The notes under the pieces are model-generated. The model had not been told where the DNA came from, made no database searches, and was given only the letters and a program-made list of their open reading frames with translations. This document shows positions 12,531 through 22,893 of a stretch of DNA of 64,000 nucleotides, in pieces; positions within the stretch are counted from its first letter, which is position 1, and every line of letters starts with the position of its first letter. The DNA is from Mortierella sp. BCC40632. Lineage: Eukaryota; Mortierellomycota; Mortierellomycetes; Mortierellales; Mortierellaceae. The position numbers and the translations under genes were made by a program. The stretch spans positions 812,001-876,000 of the forward strand of contig WAEK01000003.1 in the NCBI GenBank assembly GCA_011634665.1. The letters run 5' to 3'.

Positions 12531-13746
12531 GGCGAGCACAAAGGATGGGGTGAGAGGGGAGATGAAAGAAAGGGGTGTACAGATGCGTAGATGGAGGTGA
12601 GCAGGTGGGGATGGTTGTGGAGATGAGGAAGAGGATGAGAAAAAGCAAAAAAGAGAAGGAGAAGGAGAGAAGAGAAGAAAAGAAGGAGAGAAGGAGAGAG
12701 AAGAGAAGAGAAGAGTGAGAGAGAAAGAGAGAAAGAAAAAAAAAACGAGTCTCGCTCTTTGCTCTCTCCGCCCGCGTCTCCTACTCACACACACAGGGCC
12801 ACGCTATCTCACACTTTGCCCCGATGCTACGCGTGGAGGGCGATGCCGCCTAACTTGCCTTGCCACATGCTGCACTCAACCACAGATCTGTCTCTGCAGG
12901 CAGCCACATTCTGTCTTTCTCCTGGATGTCCCTCATTTTTTTCCTACTCTCTATTCACTCTATTTCTTTCTTTCTTTCTCTACTTTCTTCTCGCTTCTCT
13001 CAATTCCATACCGCAATAGCGATCTTGGCGACTCTTTGCTCTGGATCTAACCGATCCATTGGCTGCCTTGTTTGGCCTGGCCTGATCTTCGCCCATGTTT
13101 TGTGTTCACGCGCCCATCTTCTGGCCTCGGGCTCTCGCTCATCATATCTCTGACACCAACACAGCCATGAAGCAAACAGCCCCTGAAATGTTCAAATCAC
13201 CCAGAGAGTGGAGGAGGAAGGAGAGAAGAGAAAAGGACTGCCAGATTCCCCTTCACTCTTGCTCTATCCTTCTACAAACACACACTCTCAGTTCTCAGTC
13301 GGCCGACTTTTCGAGAAGAAAAAATCGATCCTCTGTGTGGATCGCATGGGATCCTGAACAATCATAAAAGACTGATCATCATTCACAGCGAAACCATCGA
13401 CTAGCTGAGGATTCGCGTCTTGAGACCGAAAGAGGAGAGCCCGTGTGGTCGTACTCAGGCGGAATAGGACCATGCAGGTCAGAGATGGTCCGGCAGGTAG
13501 GCCGTTTTTTTTTTTCAGAGAGAGAGAGAGAGATAATTCAGGTCCATGATGGTAGGTTTGGTACTTGGTGTTAGATGCTTGCCGATAGTTCCACAATCTA
13601 GTTGCCACGTGTCAGCAGAAAGAAAAAGTAAATAAATACCTCCCAAATGCCCCTCCATCTTCAAATATCTTCTCTCACGTAATAGCTTCCCTACAAAATA
13701 TTTCCCACCCCACCCTCCCTTGCAATCCCAAAGTCTCCAATGAAAT

Positions 13747-13779
<33 letters not shown>

Positions 13780-14300
13780 AGCGTATGGGCTGCCACTTCC
13801 TGGTATGTGATCTGTTTGAATTGAACCCGAAATACCAAGACTATTCTTTGGACCAACTCACCAATTATGGCTAACACTTTTGTCGCTGCTGTTGTTGTTG
13901 TTGTGACTACAGACGATCCTTTTCTAAAGAGAGTTTTTTAATCGTAAGGCCTTTATCACTCCAGTCGAAAGGAGACATATCCCTGCCTATGATATGGACA
14001 GAGATTGTTATGAACTCTTCGATGTCCTCGTCTCCATCCTGCTAACATCAAGTTGTGAAACAGCGTGGAAGATGTTGGAGGCATTGGTTCACATCACGTC
14101 TCTAAAGCTCAGTGACTCTTTCTTCTTAGGGCCGACTCGTACCACAACCAATCACAAGAAGCAAGATCAAAGAGAGACCCGGGGGGGGGGGACTTTCAAA
14201 GTGGACTCCTTTAGGACGCGATTCGCTCTAGCGGGCCCCTGCTGAATTTCAAGAGCTAGTCAGCGACTCGCGTGGAAAGCGGTGCGAGTCAAGTCGAAAC
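12531..14300. other. Gene-free upstream region
   Basis: Upstream of the UPF0652 gene. It is GA/CT-rich near 12640-12740, has CA and TTTC microsatellites near 12780-12990 and an A32 run at about 13748-13779. A G10 run at 14181-14190 was noted. I see no supported gene. Confidence 0.55.
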
Positions 14301-14315
14301 AATAGGAACCTAAAT
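14301..14315 (+). repeat. 15-mer AATAGGAACCTAAAT, copy 2
   Basis: The same 15-mer occurs at 3963-3977, 14301-14315 and 14719-14733, and its first 12 bases occur inverted at 62146-62157. Copies 1 and 2 also share a GAGCCAGA-GA-ACG stretch just downstream, so they look like parts of one dispersed element. Confidence 0.7.
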
Positions 14316-14352
14316 CCAGAGCCAGAAGAAACGTTTATACCGCCGCTCTTGC

Positions 14353-14730
14353 TTGCCGCAAATTACGAAACCCGTGCTAACATTCATTTTATGGCGGATT
14401 TTAAAGGACATCAACACCGAATCCGAGCATGAAGGATGTGGACTTGCCCGATGGCTGCTTGCCGGAGAGCCCACCGAAAAAAGAGCCGATACTCCCATTG
14501 ACGAGTGTTACTCGATGGACTACCCGGTCTACTTGGCGATCCGAGATTACCTCCGAGACAGGACATATCCAGAGGGTGCGGACGAAAACGATCGAGCGAA
14601 ACTGAGGAGGCGTTCCACCAGCTAGCTGTGTCGAGACGATAAGTTGGTTAGGAAACTACCTCACCATGACGATTACAAAGAAGTCTTGCACGAACGTAAC
14701 GAGTTGGGAAAAAAAAACAATAGGAACCTA
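14353..14730 (+). mobile_element. Ty3/gypsy-like pol relic (integrase N-terminal region)
   Basis: A frame encodes VYLAIRDYLRDRTYPEGA, DENDRAKLRRRS, then an in-frame TAG at 14623-14625, then continues in the same frame with DDKLVRKLPHHDDYKEVLHE. In Ty3/gypsy-type polyproteins the segment between RNase H and the integrase zinc knuckle has this look (a YLxxxxYP segment, an RxKLRRR helix, then a short 'xLyrK' strand and His residues). The assignment is by pattern memory. The piece is short, has a stop, and lacks the catalytic integrase core and reverse transcriptase, so it is a dead fragment. No LTR pair could be paired with confidence; the repeated 15-mer flanks it on both sides (14301 and 14719). 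Confidence 0.45.
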
Positions 14731-14733
14731 AAT
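14719..14733 (+). repeat. 15-mer AATAGGAACCTAAAT, copy 3
   Basis: It lies 418 bp after copy 2. The ATG overlapping its end (14732-14734) opens a small frame (MDAQLDALSKPVKEDVDMEA...) of 38 codons that stops at a TAG, too short to call a gene. Confidence 0.65.
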
Positions 14734-15970
14734 GGACGCGCAGCTGGATGCATTGTCCAAACCGGTCAAAGAGGATGTGGATATGGAAGCAGATCTAGAT
14801 CAGATCTTCTCCGAACTACTCCTGAACACCCCAGATCGTCGAGTCTAGGCGACTCAGTTGTCCTAGGATCGACGCAAGCCACAGGAGGTTGGTCCCTGCC
14901 CTTTTTATTCCTCGAAGATAGCTCGTTGACTTACCTTGACCCTGACAGGCCCTTGGCCACCAGTGTTTCTCAAAAGTCGGATGACCCTTGTTCGTTTTGG
15001 GATCTATGGCGAGCAGCCTACACTAGAGGAGCAGTGCCCGAGACACGTGCGCCCCACAGTACTTACATTAGAGTTAGCCTCCTGTCTCTCAGGAAGCAGA
15101 ATAAAATACTCAACGTCCCTGGGCCAAGTGGCCAGGCATGTCTTTTTCTCACCGACTCCTCTTTCCCTATTATGACCCCTTCTGATGCTTTATTATTCCA
15201 TGTCGAGGTGTTCCCTCGAGGTAAGCTCAATCATATCACAACCCTCTCATGTATCTGCTGCCCTCCCCCACCTCGAAAAGGGAGTTATCACCCCAGAGCA
15301 CCGATTGGATATTTTCAACAAGTTTACCAATCGAGGACATCCAGAGGAGACGTTCATACGCGGTCTACAAACCCTATAACCAAAACACCGAGGCGGGCTG
15401 TTCAGGGCCAGTATAAATACCGGTCCTTGCCCAAAAATAAAGACACATCTATGTTTTTTATAAGCACTTTTTCTAAACTGGCGGCGCTGGTGTGAGGCGT
15501 AGCCTACTTCTAAGGAAGGAACAGTCTGTTTTTTTGTGTCTTGAAAAGATTTTTTCAGGTAAGTGTGTAAACAAGCATCACGAAAAGAGTCATCGAAGGA
15601 ATCTCCCGGGCCATCGTCCTCTACGATCTACCCAGTAACCAAAACGTCTTCCTGACACACAATGTATAGATTATGTGTGGCATTATCCCAAAATATGAAC
15701 CTGTCAGCCTCGCTTAATTCCTCAAGCTAAGCACAGACCAATACCTTTTCATGCTTCTTACTAATAGCTGACAGAGCCCTGCGTTATGTCCTTCTCCCCC
15801 CCTCCAGAAAGTTCAGATCTTCATATAACGAGCATCCATAGACCGCTCCTAGTCCCACAAGTAAATTAGTTTCTCCTTCAGATATTGAAGGCATCTACAA
15901 GGATGAAAGGATCGCAAGACACTGATAGATACGAGGTCTTCTTAGAGCCTTGGCTGCCGCCAAAAAGCTG

Positions 15971-17539
15971 ATGACAAGTCGCTAGAATAGAGATCTAACT
16001 GCAGTGATACAGTTCTCGGTTCAGATTGTTCAAGTTGAAAGGTAGGCTCCACACTTGACAATCGTGGTCGCTGTTTATTAAAGATAGATCTCGTTAATTC
16101 ATTGCAACTCCTATGGCCAATATTGATGGCACCTGTCGGTATCCATATCTATGTCCATGCCCTTGCCCATGCCCTTGCCCACGCTCTTGTCTGTATCCAT
16201 GTTCATGTCGGCGACCATGTCAATTTCTGCAACCCCTTTCCATGCTCATGGTCCACGCCTTTGACCCACACCTATAGAGTCGATACTCCGGACTCATAAC
16301 CATACTGAAAGACTCTCTTCTCCACTCTGCTCTTCACTTTCATTCTCTGTGCTCCATCCTATTCGGTTTGGTTTGTTATCAGTTCACCTGGATCTCTTCT
16401 TTTCTCTTTTCTAATCAAAAAGAAAAAGGAAAAGAAAAAGAAAAGAGAACACAGGCTATGCAGGGTGCGCCACGAGCAGGCTACAAACCAAGCACCCCGT
16501 TCTTCTCGGTTCTGTACTTCTTCTTTTCATCCTCTAGAAGTACTCACTACCGATATAGAACCCTAATATGGGCCGTCGAAGCTTCTGAAGACCCTGCGAC
16601 CCCTCAGTCGAATGAGTACATCAATAAAGCTTCAGTTACTGGCGATCGCCTGCATAACTACTATATTTCAAGTAGCTAGTACAAGCAACCTTCCTCGCAT
16701 CACAATCCTGGGGCCCTACCCAACCGAGTGCTCTCGAAGCATCGACCCCCAGCGGCCATTGGTCCACTAGGCCCACCGGAACAGTGCAGACGGTGTCATC
16801 TGGATACTGAGCGGGTGGGGTTTACAGTCACACCGGGTGCGGAACGGGTGACATGCATTCTTTGACATCGAGTCGGAAGGGGAGGGGTTGACCAGTCAAG
16901 TGAGAGGGCGCGTGGAACCAAAGGGAAGAACCCAAGTGGTAAAAAAGAGGTTCTCTGAGGCAAAGAACCCTCTCGCGTCGCGTGCCTCAGAGTGTCCCTG
17001 GCTAACAGTTCGTCGGCAATACAACACTCAAACTAAGCCCAGGCTTGTAGCCCGGACGGACTACGGGCCGCTTGCGCGACCCTGACCACAACACAGACGG
17101 CCACATCCTAAAGCCTAGCTCGAGGACAGGCACCAGAGTGCTGCTAACCAGGGAAAATGAACAAGGAATAAACAAGGGGGAAAGGGGAGGAACGATAACC
17201 CAAGGGAGTAGAAAAATATGGTCGCGAGGTGAGGCACCTCGGCCATAAAAGAAAAAAAACGATGAAAGGATCGGGTGGGGAGGGGAGAAGGGAGGGGGAG
17301 GTTTTTTTTTTTTCTCTCTCTACCTGGTGCTGGCGCTCTGAGGTGCTGAGGTGCTGAGGTGTCGAGTTGGCAGTGTTGGTGTTGGTGACACTGAGGTGCA
17401 GGGTCCTGAGGTTGTTGGAGTCCTGAAGTGCTGAGGTGCTGAGGTGCTGAGACGACGCCAGGGTGCTGGTCCAGGTCTTCTACTCATGGGAGAGGGTGGG
17501 AGGGGGGATGTGGAGCGAGAGGGTTGCATAGAGAAAGAG

Positions 17540-17571
<32 letters not shown>

Positions 17572-18062
17572 GAAAAGAAAAAGAAATATGGTGGACTCTG
17601 TCAAGAAACTGTGGCGCAGGTCAGGCGGGCGCACTGTGTGGGGTATAGGATGGGCAGAGCACACTTGCAGGCAAGACAGCTGTATCCCTGGCAGCAAGTC
17701 CTCATCAGCATCACCGGCCACTACCTTGGTAGGCATCTCTGACAGCAGCACTTCTAGTGGCAGCCTTAGTAGCAGCTCTGACAAAAACACTGTCGAGGAT
17801 CGTCCTTCTTGTTGCTTTGGACTCGCTGCTGCCTTGCCTTTCCTCCTCCAAAAAAACCAAAGGCGCCAAAGTTTGTTGTTCAACAGTCGCGCACTCCTCT
17901 CCCTTCTAGTGCCGTCTGTCTCGTTGACAAAGGGTTGACGCGAACCGCAGCCGCTCCTTCACCCATCTCTCCTCTCTCTCACATCGTCACGTCGACTTGC
18001 AAACGACACGCTGACCTCCACCACAAGCACTTCTATCTCCACTACCAGACAGACAGACAGAC

Positions 18063-18109
<47 letters not shown>

Positions 18110-18235
18110 AGCAATAGTACCAGCAACAGCGATCGCCAACCACGACCTTTTCTTCCCAAGGCTCCCACTCCATCTCCACTACCATAGAGAGAGAGCAGCA
18201 ACTGTCTCTTCTTTCTAAGGCTCTCCCTCCATCTG
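15971..18235 (+). repeat. Left arm of a 5-kb imperfect palindrome
   Basis: This 2,265-bp segment recurs as its reverse complement at 18693-20966. The outer end starts ATGACAAGTCGCTAGAATAG, matching the right end CTATTCTAGCGACTTGTCAT; the inner end is the segment finishing CTCTCCCTCCATCTG. Inside it are a GCTGAGGTGCTGAGGT minisatellite (about 17338-17452), an A-rich tract (17527-17585), a (GACA)n-(GA)n microsatellite (18045-18108) and several short frames that reflect repeats. No protein family or RNA gene was recognised. The arms differ at homopolymer lengths, in a patch of about 60 bp near 17587-17650, and at scattered single bases. Confidence 0.92.
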
Positions 18236-18692
18236 TCTGGAATCATCCTCCCCAGAAAGTAATATGAGTGTGTGTGTTTGCTTTTCCTCCGTTCATACGC
18301 CATGGGAGGGCGAGCTCTGAGGGAGGGAGGCATCCTCGTACTTGCGCAGCCTCGGTTTCAGTTAAGCGCGTTTGTGTTGAAGGCGATTGGCTGGGAGAGC
18401 CAAGGTGGAAAGATCACCAAACCAGTCAAGAGCAACCAAAATCTGCCAAGAGAAGCCAAAAGCAACAGGGAAAAAAAAAAAGACTATGGCTGTGAGAGTA
18501 TCCTTGAGTCATGGGCCAAGAGGCCTGTGCATCGCCTTCAATCCAAAGGTCAAGTGAGTTTCGCTGTACCAGAACAATGGATCGATCCTTCGGAAATGAA
18601 TTTTGCTTGGTCGTCTCACCATACATGAGTGCTCGAACTGGAAGGGAACATGCTGAGGGTGAGGAGGAGGGGGTGGCTCCAGGCGGTTCTGG
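18236..18692. other. 457-bp spacer between palindrome arms
   Basis: Unique sequence between the inner arm ends, including a GTGTGTGTGTTTG tract and an A11 run near 18472. It would form the loop of a hairpin. No coding signal was recognised. Confidence 0.7.
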
Positions 18693-18818
18693 CAGATGGA
18701 GGGAGAGCCTTAGAAAGAAGAGACAGTTGCTGCTCTCTCTCTATGGTAGTGGAGATGGAGTGGGAGCCTTGGGAAGAAAAGGTCGTGGTTGGCGATCGCT
18801 GTTGCTGGTACTATTGCT

Positions 18819-18867
<49 letters not shown>

Positions 18868-20966
18868 GTCTGTCTGTCTGTCTGTCTGGTAGTGGAGATA
18901 GAAGTGCTTGTGGTGGAGGTCAGCGTGTCGTTTGCAAGTCGACGTGACGATGTGAGAGAGAGGAGAGATGGGTGAAGGAGCGGCTGCGGCGGTCGCGTCA
19001 ACCCTTTGTCAACGAGACAGACGGCACTAGAAGGGAGAGGAGTGCGCGACTGTTGAACAACAAACTTTGGCGCCGTTTTTTTTTTTTTTTGGCTGGAAAA
19101 GAGGAAGGCAGCAGCGAGTCCAAAGCAACAAGAAGGACGATCCTCGACAGTGTTTTTGTCAGAGCTGCTACTACTAAGGCTGCCACTAGAAGTGCTGTTG
19201 TCAGAGATGCCTACCAAGGTAGTGGCCGGTGATGCTGATGAGGACTTGCTGCCAGGGATACAGCTGCTGTCTTGCCTGCAAGTGTGCTCTGCCCATCCCA
19301 TCCAGTGCCCCGCCTGACCTGCGCCCGCTTGACCTGTGCCCATATTTCTTTTCTTTTCTTTTTTTCTTTTTTTTTTTTTTTTTTTTTTTCTATGCAACCC
19401 TTTGCTCCACATCCCCCCTCCCACCCTCTCCCCATGGTGAGAAGACCTGGACCAGCACCCTGGCGTCGTCTCAGCACCTCCTCAGCACCTCAGCACTTCA
19501 GGACTCCAACAACCTCAGGACCCTGCACCTCAGGTGTCACCAACACCAACACTGCCAACTCGACACCTCAGCACCTCAGCACCTCAGAGCGCCAGCACCA
19601 GGTAGAGAGAGAAAAAAAGAGGAAAACCTCCCCCCCCCTCCCTTCTCCCCTCCCCACCCGATCCTTTCATCGTTTTTTTTCTTTTATGGCCGAGGTGCCT
19701 CACCTCGCGACCATATTTTTTCTACCCCTTGGGTTATCGTTCCTCCCCTTTCCCCTTGTTTATTCCTTGTTCATTTTCCCTGGTTAGCAGCACTCTGGTG
19801 CCTGTCCTCGAGCTAGGCTTTTTAGGATGTGGCCGTCTGTGTTGTGGTCAGGGGTCGCGCAAAGCGGCCCGTAGTCCGTCCGGGCTACAAGCCTGGGCTT
19901 AGTTTGAGTGTTGTATTGCCGACGAACTGTTAGCCAGGGACACTCTGAGGCACGCGACGCGAGAGGGTTCTTTGCCTCAGAGAACCTCTTTTTTACCACT
20001 TGGGTTCTTCCCTTTGGTTCCACGCGCCCTCTCACTTGACTGGTCAACCCCTCCCCTTCCGACTCGATGTCAAAGAATGCATGTCACCCGTTCCGCACCC
20101 GGTGTGACTGTAAACCCCACCCGCTCAGTATCCAGATGACACCGTCTGCACTGTTCCGGTGGGCCTAGTGGACCAATGGCCGCTGGGGGTCGATGCTTCG
20201 AGAGCACTCGGTTGGGTAGGGCCCCAGGATTGTGATGCGAGGAAGGTTGCTTTGTACTAGCTACTTGAAATATAGTAGTTATGCAGGCGATCGCCAGTAA
20301 CTGAAGCTTTATTGATGTACTCATTCGACTGAGGGGTCGCAGGGTCTTCAGAAGCTTCGACGGCCCATATTGGGGTTCTATATCGGTAGTGAGTACTTCT
20401 AGAGGATGAAAAAGAAGAAGTACAGAACCGAGAAGAACGGGGTGCTTGGTTTGTAGCCTGCTCGTGGCGCACCCTGCATAGCCTGTGTTCTCTTTTCTTT
20501 TTCTTTTTTTTTTCTTTTGATTAGAAAAGAGAAAAGAAGAGAGATCCAGGTGAACTGATAACAAACCAAACCGAATAGGATGGAGCACAGAGAATGAAAG
20601 TGAAGAGCAGAGTGGAGAAGAGAGTCTTTCAGTATGGTTATGAGTCCGGAGTATCGACTCTATAGGTGTGGGTCAAAGGCGTGGACCATGAGCATGGAAA
20701 GGGGTTGCAGAAATTGACATGGTCGCCGACATGAACATGGATACAGACAAGAGCGTGGGCAAGGGCATGGGCATGGGCATGGACATAGATATGGATACCG
20801 ACAGGTGCCATCAATATTGGCCATAGGAGTTGCAATGAATTAACGAGATCTATCTTTAATAAACAGCGACCACGATTGTCAAGTGTGGAGCCTACCTTTC
20901 AACTTGAACAATCTGAACCGAGAACTGTATCACTGCAGTTAGATCTCTATTCTAGCGACTTGTCAT
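18693..20966 (-). repeat. Right arm of the 5-kb imperfect palindrome
   Basis: Reverse complement of 15971-18235 with small differences, 2,274 bp long. It starts CAGATGGAGGGAGAG at the inner end and ends TTGTCAT, directly followed by a run of T (about 20965-20988). It contains a (CT)n-(GTCT)n tract at about 18819-18888 and the complementary CAGCACCTCAGCACC minisatellite (about 19470-19600). No clear target-site duplication flanks the pair: the left flank reads CCAAAAAGCTG and the right flank is poly-T. Confidence 0.92.
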
Positions 20967-21987
20967 TTTTTTTTTTTTTTTTTTTTTGCTTGAGTGTCCA
21001 AACAGCAGTTTTCTCGGAATCGTTATTACAACCATGATTAATTACCAGTGCCTTTCAAACACCAGTTTGAGCCAACCGGTTCCTTTCGACTTTACTAGCT
21101 CCAATCACATGGTTCGTACGATCCGTCTACAATCCATTCGCTAGGGCTTCCCTATCAGGATCAGTTCTACTTTTTTTTTTTTTTTTGCATCGACCTATTG
21201 TCTGGGAACGTTTTATTTTGGTGATCTGTAACTCCATATCTTTGGTCAAATCCGCTGGCCACCGCTGACTAGCAAGCTGTGAGATTGAGAACACGCTTCC
21301 CTCTTCTTCTCCCACCAGAAGTCGATGTCGACATCGAGGCGCAGTGCTGGACTCTTGCTGTTCATCACGCTCTTGGACCAACACAGCGATGCTCTTCTTA
21401 GGATGGAATTGGGAAAAAGAGTGATGTTTGTTCGGTATCCAAAGAGTGCTGCCATTCGGGCATTGTAGGCGCACACTCTGTGACTTTTGAGCGACGGTAT
21501 GAATGCTGCTCTCACTATATTCATCTATGATACTGAGATGTGTAGCGTCTGTCATTCAGTGTCATTATAGATCTTCGTTTACGGACGAACCATTGGTTTA
21601 AAGTTAAGTGGGTATTCTAGCCAATTAAGCATAAACCTTCATTGCTCTCCTAGAAGTCGGACCCGTGGCTGATTGACTATCTATTGTTTGGAAGGGAGTA
21701 CCAGTCATTGATTTGTTCATCTCTAGGTTGTCCAGAAACAAAGTTATGGCAGCAGGAATAGCAGTAGGGGTGTAGAAAACGTACCTATCTTTCCTTTTAA
21801 ACACTTAAAATTGGGCTACTCTCATGTCTCCTAAGAGATAAATAGCCAGGTAGATAGACAAAACAAAAAAAAAAAAAAAAAAAAAAAAAGAAGGGTCTTG
21901 AAAATCCACAGAGCCTCAGGTACTTTGGCTGCATTCTCAACAGCGACCAGCAGGATCTTCGGTATGCGATATCTCAAGAGCTTCTAG
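20967..21987. other. Repeat-rich region right of the palindrome
   Basis: T-tracts at about 20965-20988 and 21171-21186 and an A26 run at about 21864-21889. Apart from the doubtful 142-codon frame, nothing is supported. Confidence 0.5.
21127..21555 (-). CDS. Doubtful hypothetical ORF, 142 aa
   Basis: An uninterrupted ATG-started frame just outside the palindrome with mixed, non-repetitive composition (MTDATHLSIIDEYSESSIHT...) ending DREALANGL. A T14 run encodes a Lys cluster near its C-terminus. No domain, splice signal or homologue was recognised and its surroundings are repeat-rich, so it may be a chance frame or a gene scrap. Confidence 0.22.
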   Translation of the reverse strand: MTDATHLSIIDEYSESSIHTVAQKSQSVRLQCPNGSTLWIPNKHHSFSQFHPKKSIAVLVQERDEQQESSTAPRCRHRLLVGEEEGSVFSISQLASQRWPADLTKDMELQITKIKRSQTIGRCKKKKKSRTDPDREALANGL

Positions 21988-22290
21988 TTAACTTTCATGT
22001 GCTGCCTCCACAACATCAATGTCCACATTGGATGTAGTCTTTGCTGCTGAGACCTCTGCCTCATACTTGTCCTGGAGAGCCTTTAATTGCGTCTCCAGCT
22101 CGGAGGCACGAGTGGCATGGCACCCCTGAAGCTAGGATATTTTATTTGGTGGGCTGCCCTAATCGACTCCCTACTCTCCATGTATCCTTTCTCGATATTT
22201 TCTTTAAGGTCAGCTGTTGCAAGGGCTTGCTTTTCCTGAAGGCTTCAATACTGCAGACTAAGCTCCTGCACGCTCATCGAGAGCAGATGT
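21988..22290 (-). pseudogene. Coiled-coil gene scrap
   Basis: On the minus strand, the frame ending at TAA 21988-21990 encodes RASELETQLKALQDKYEAEV followed by SAAKTTSNVDIDVVEAAHES. A different frame upstream (about 22130-22250) encodes SLQEKQALATADLKENIEKG, preceded by an in-frame TGA at 22245-22247. Both are typical coiled-coil text and adjoin each other, so this looks like the tail of a coiled-coil protein gene broken by a frameshift and a stop. The parent gene cannot be named. Confidence 0.45.
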
Positions 22291-22419
22291 GTGGGCAACA
22301 AGTCAGCGTCCGCCAACGAATATCCATACATTTTTGAATATGGGTTTTGATACATTTAATCTAATCCGAAAGCGAACACTGCCGATATCCAGGTCATTAA
22401 GCATCCAAACCACTCGCAA

Positions 22420-22893
22420 TCCATTCAAATCCATTCAAATCCATTCAAATCCATTCAAATCCATTCAAATCCATTCAAATCCTTGCAGATCCATGCAGAT
22501 CCATTCAAATCCATGCATATCCATGCATATCCATTCAGATCCATTCAGATCCATCCATATCCATTCAGATCACTCCGGATCACCCCGGATCATTCAAATC
22601 ATTCAAATCATTCGGATCACTCCAGATCACTCCAAATCCACCCCAGATCATTCAAATCCATTCAAATCCGGTCTGGGCCCACGCAGACCTATGCAGATCC
22701 ATTCAAATCCATTCAAATCCAGTCAAATCCACGCAGATCCATGCAGATCCATTCAAATCCATTCAAATCCACTCAGATCCATTCAAGTCCATCCAAATCC
22801 ATTCAGATCCATTCAGATCCATTCAGATCCATTCAGATCCATTCAGATCCACTCAAATCCATTCAATTCCGTTCAGATCCGTTCAGATCTACT
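22420..22893. repeat. 10-bp minisatellite, unit TCCATTCAAA
   Basis: About 47 units of TCCATTCAAA and variants (TCCATTCAGA, TCCATGCAGA, TCCATGCATA, TCACTCCGGA). Because 10 is one more than a multiple of three, the array cycles through all three frames and produces stop-free frames (for example 22289-22960, NPFKSIQIHS repeated). The translation is a by-product of the repeat. Confidence 0.93.

Noticed and set aside
14719..14733. Spliced-leader or trans-splicing signal (15-mer directly before an ATG)
   Set aside because: Other copies of the 15-mer are not followed by ATG or genes; a dispersed repeat explains it better.
16102..16299. 65-codon frame present in both palindrome arms (also 20638-20835 on the minus strand)
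   Set aside because: Shared only because the arms are copies; the text is a CCCTTGCCCATG-type repeat (HALAHALA) without protein character.
17320..17883. 187-codon minus-strand frame in the left arm
   Set aside because: Made of poly-Phe from an A-tract and LSTSAPQ repeats from a minisatellite; the matching frame in the right arm is disrupted.
22420..22893. CRISPR-like array
   Set aside because: The 10-bp units are directly tandem without unique spacers, in a eukaryotic genome.
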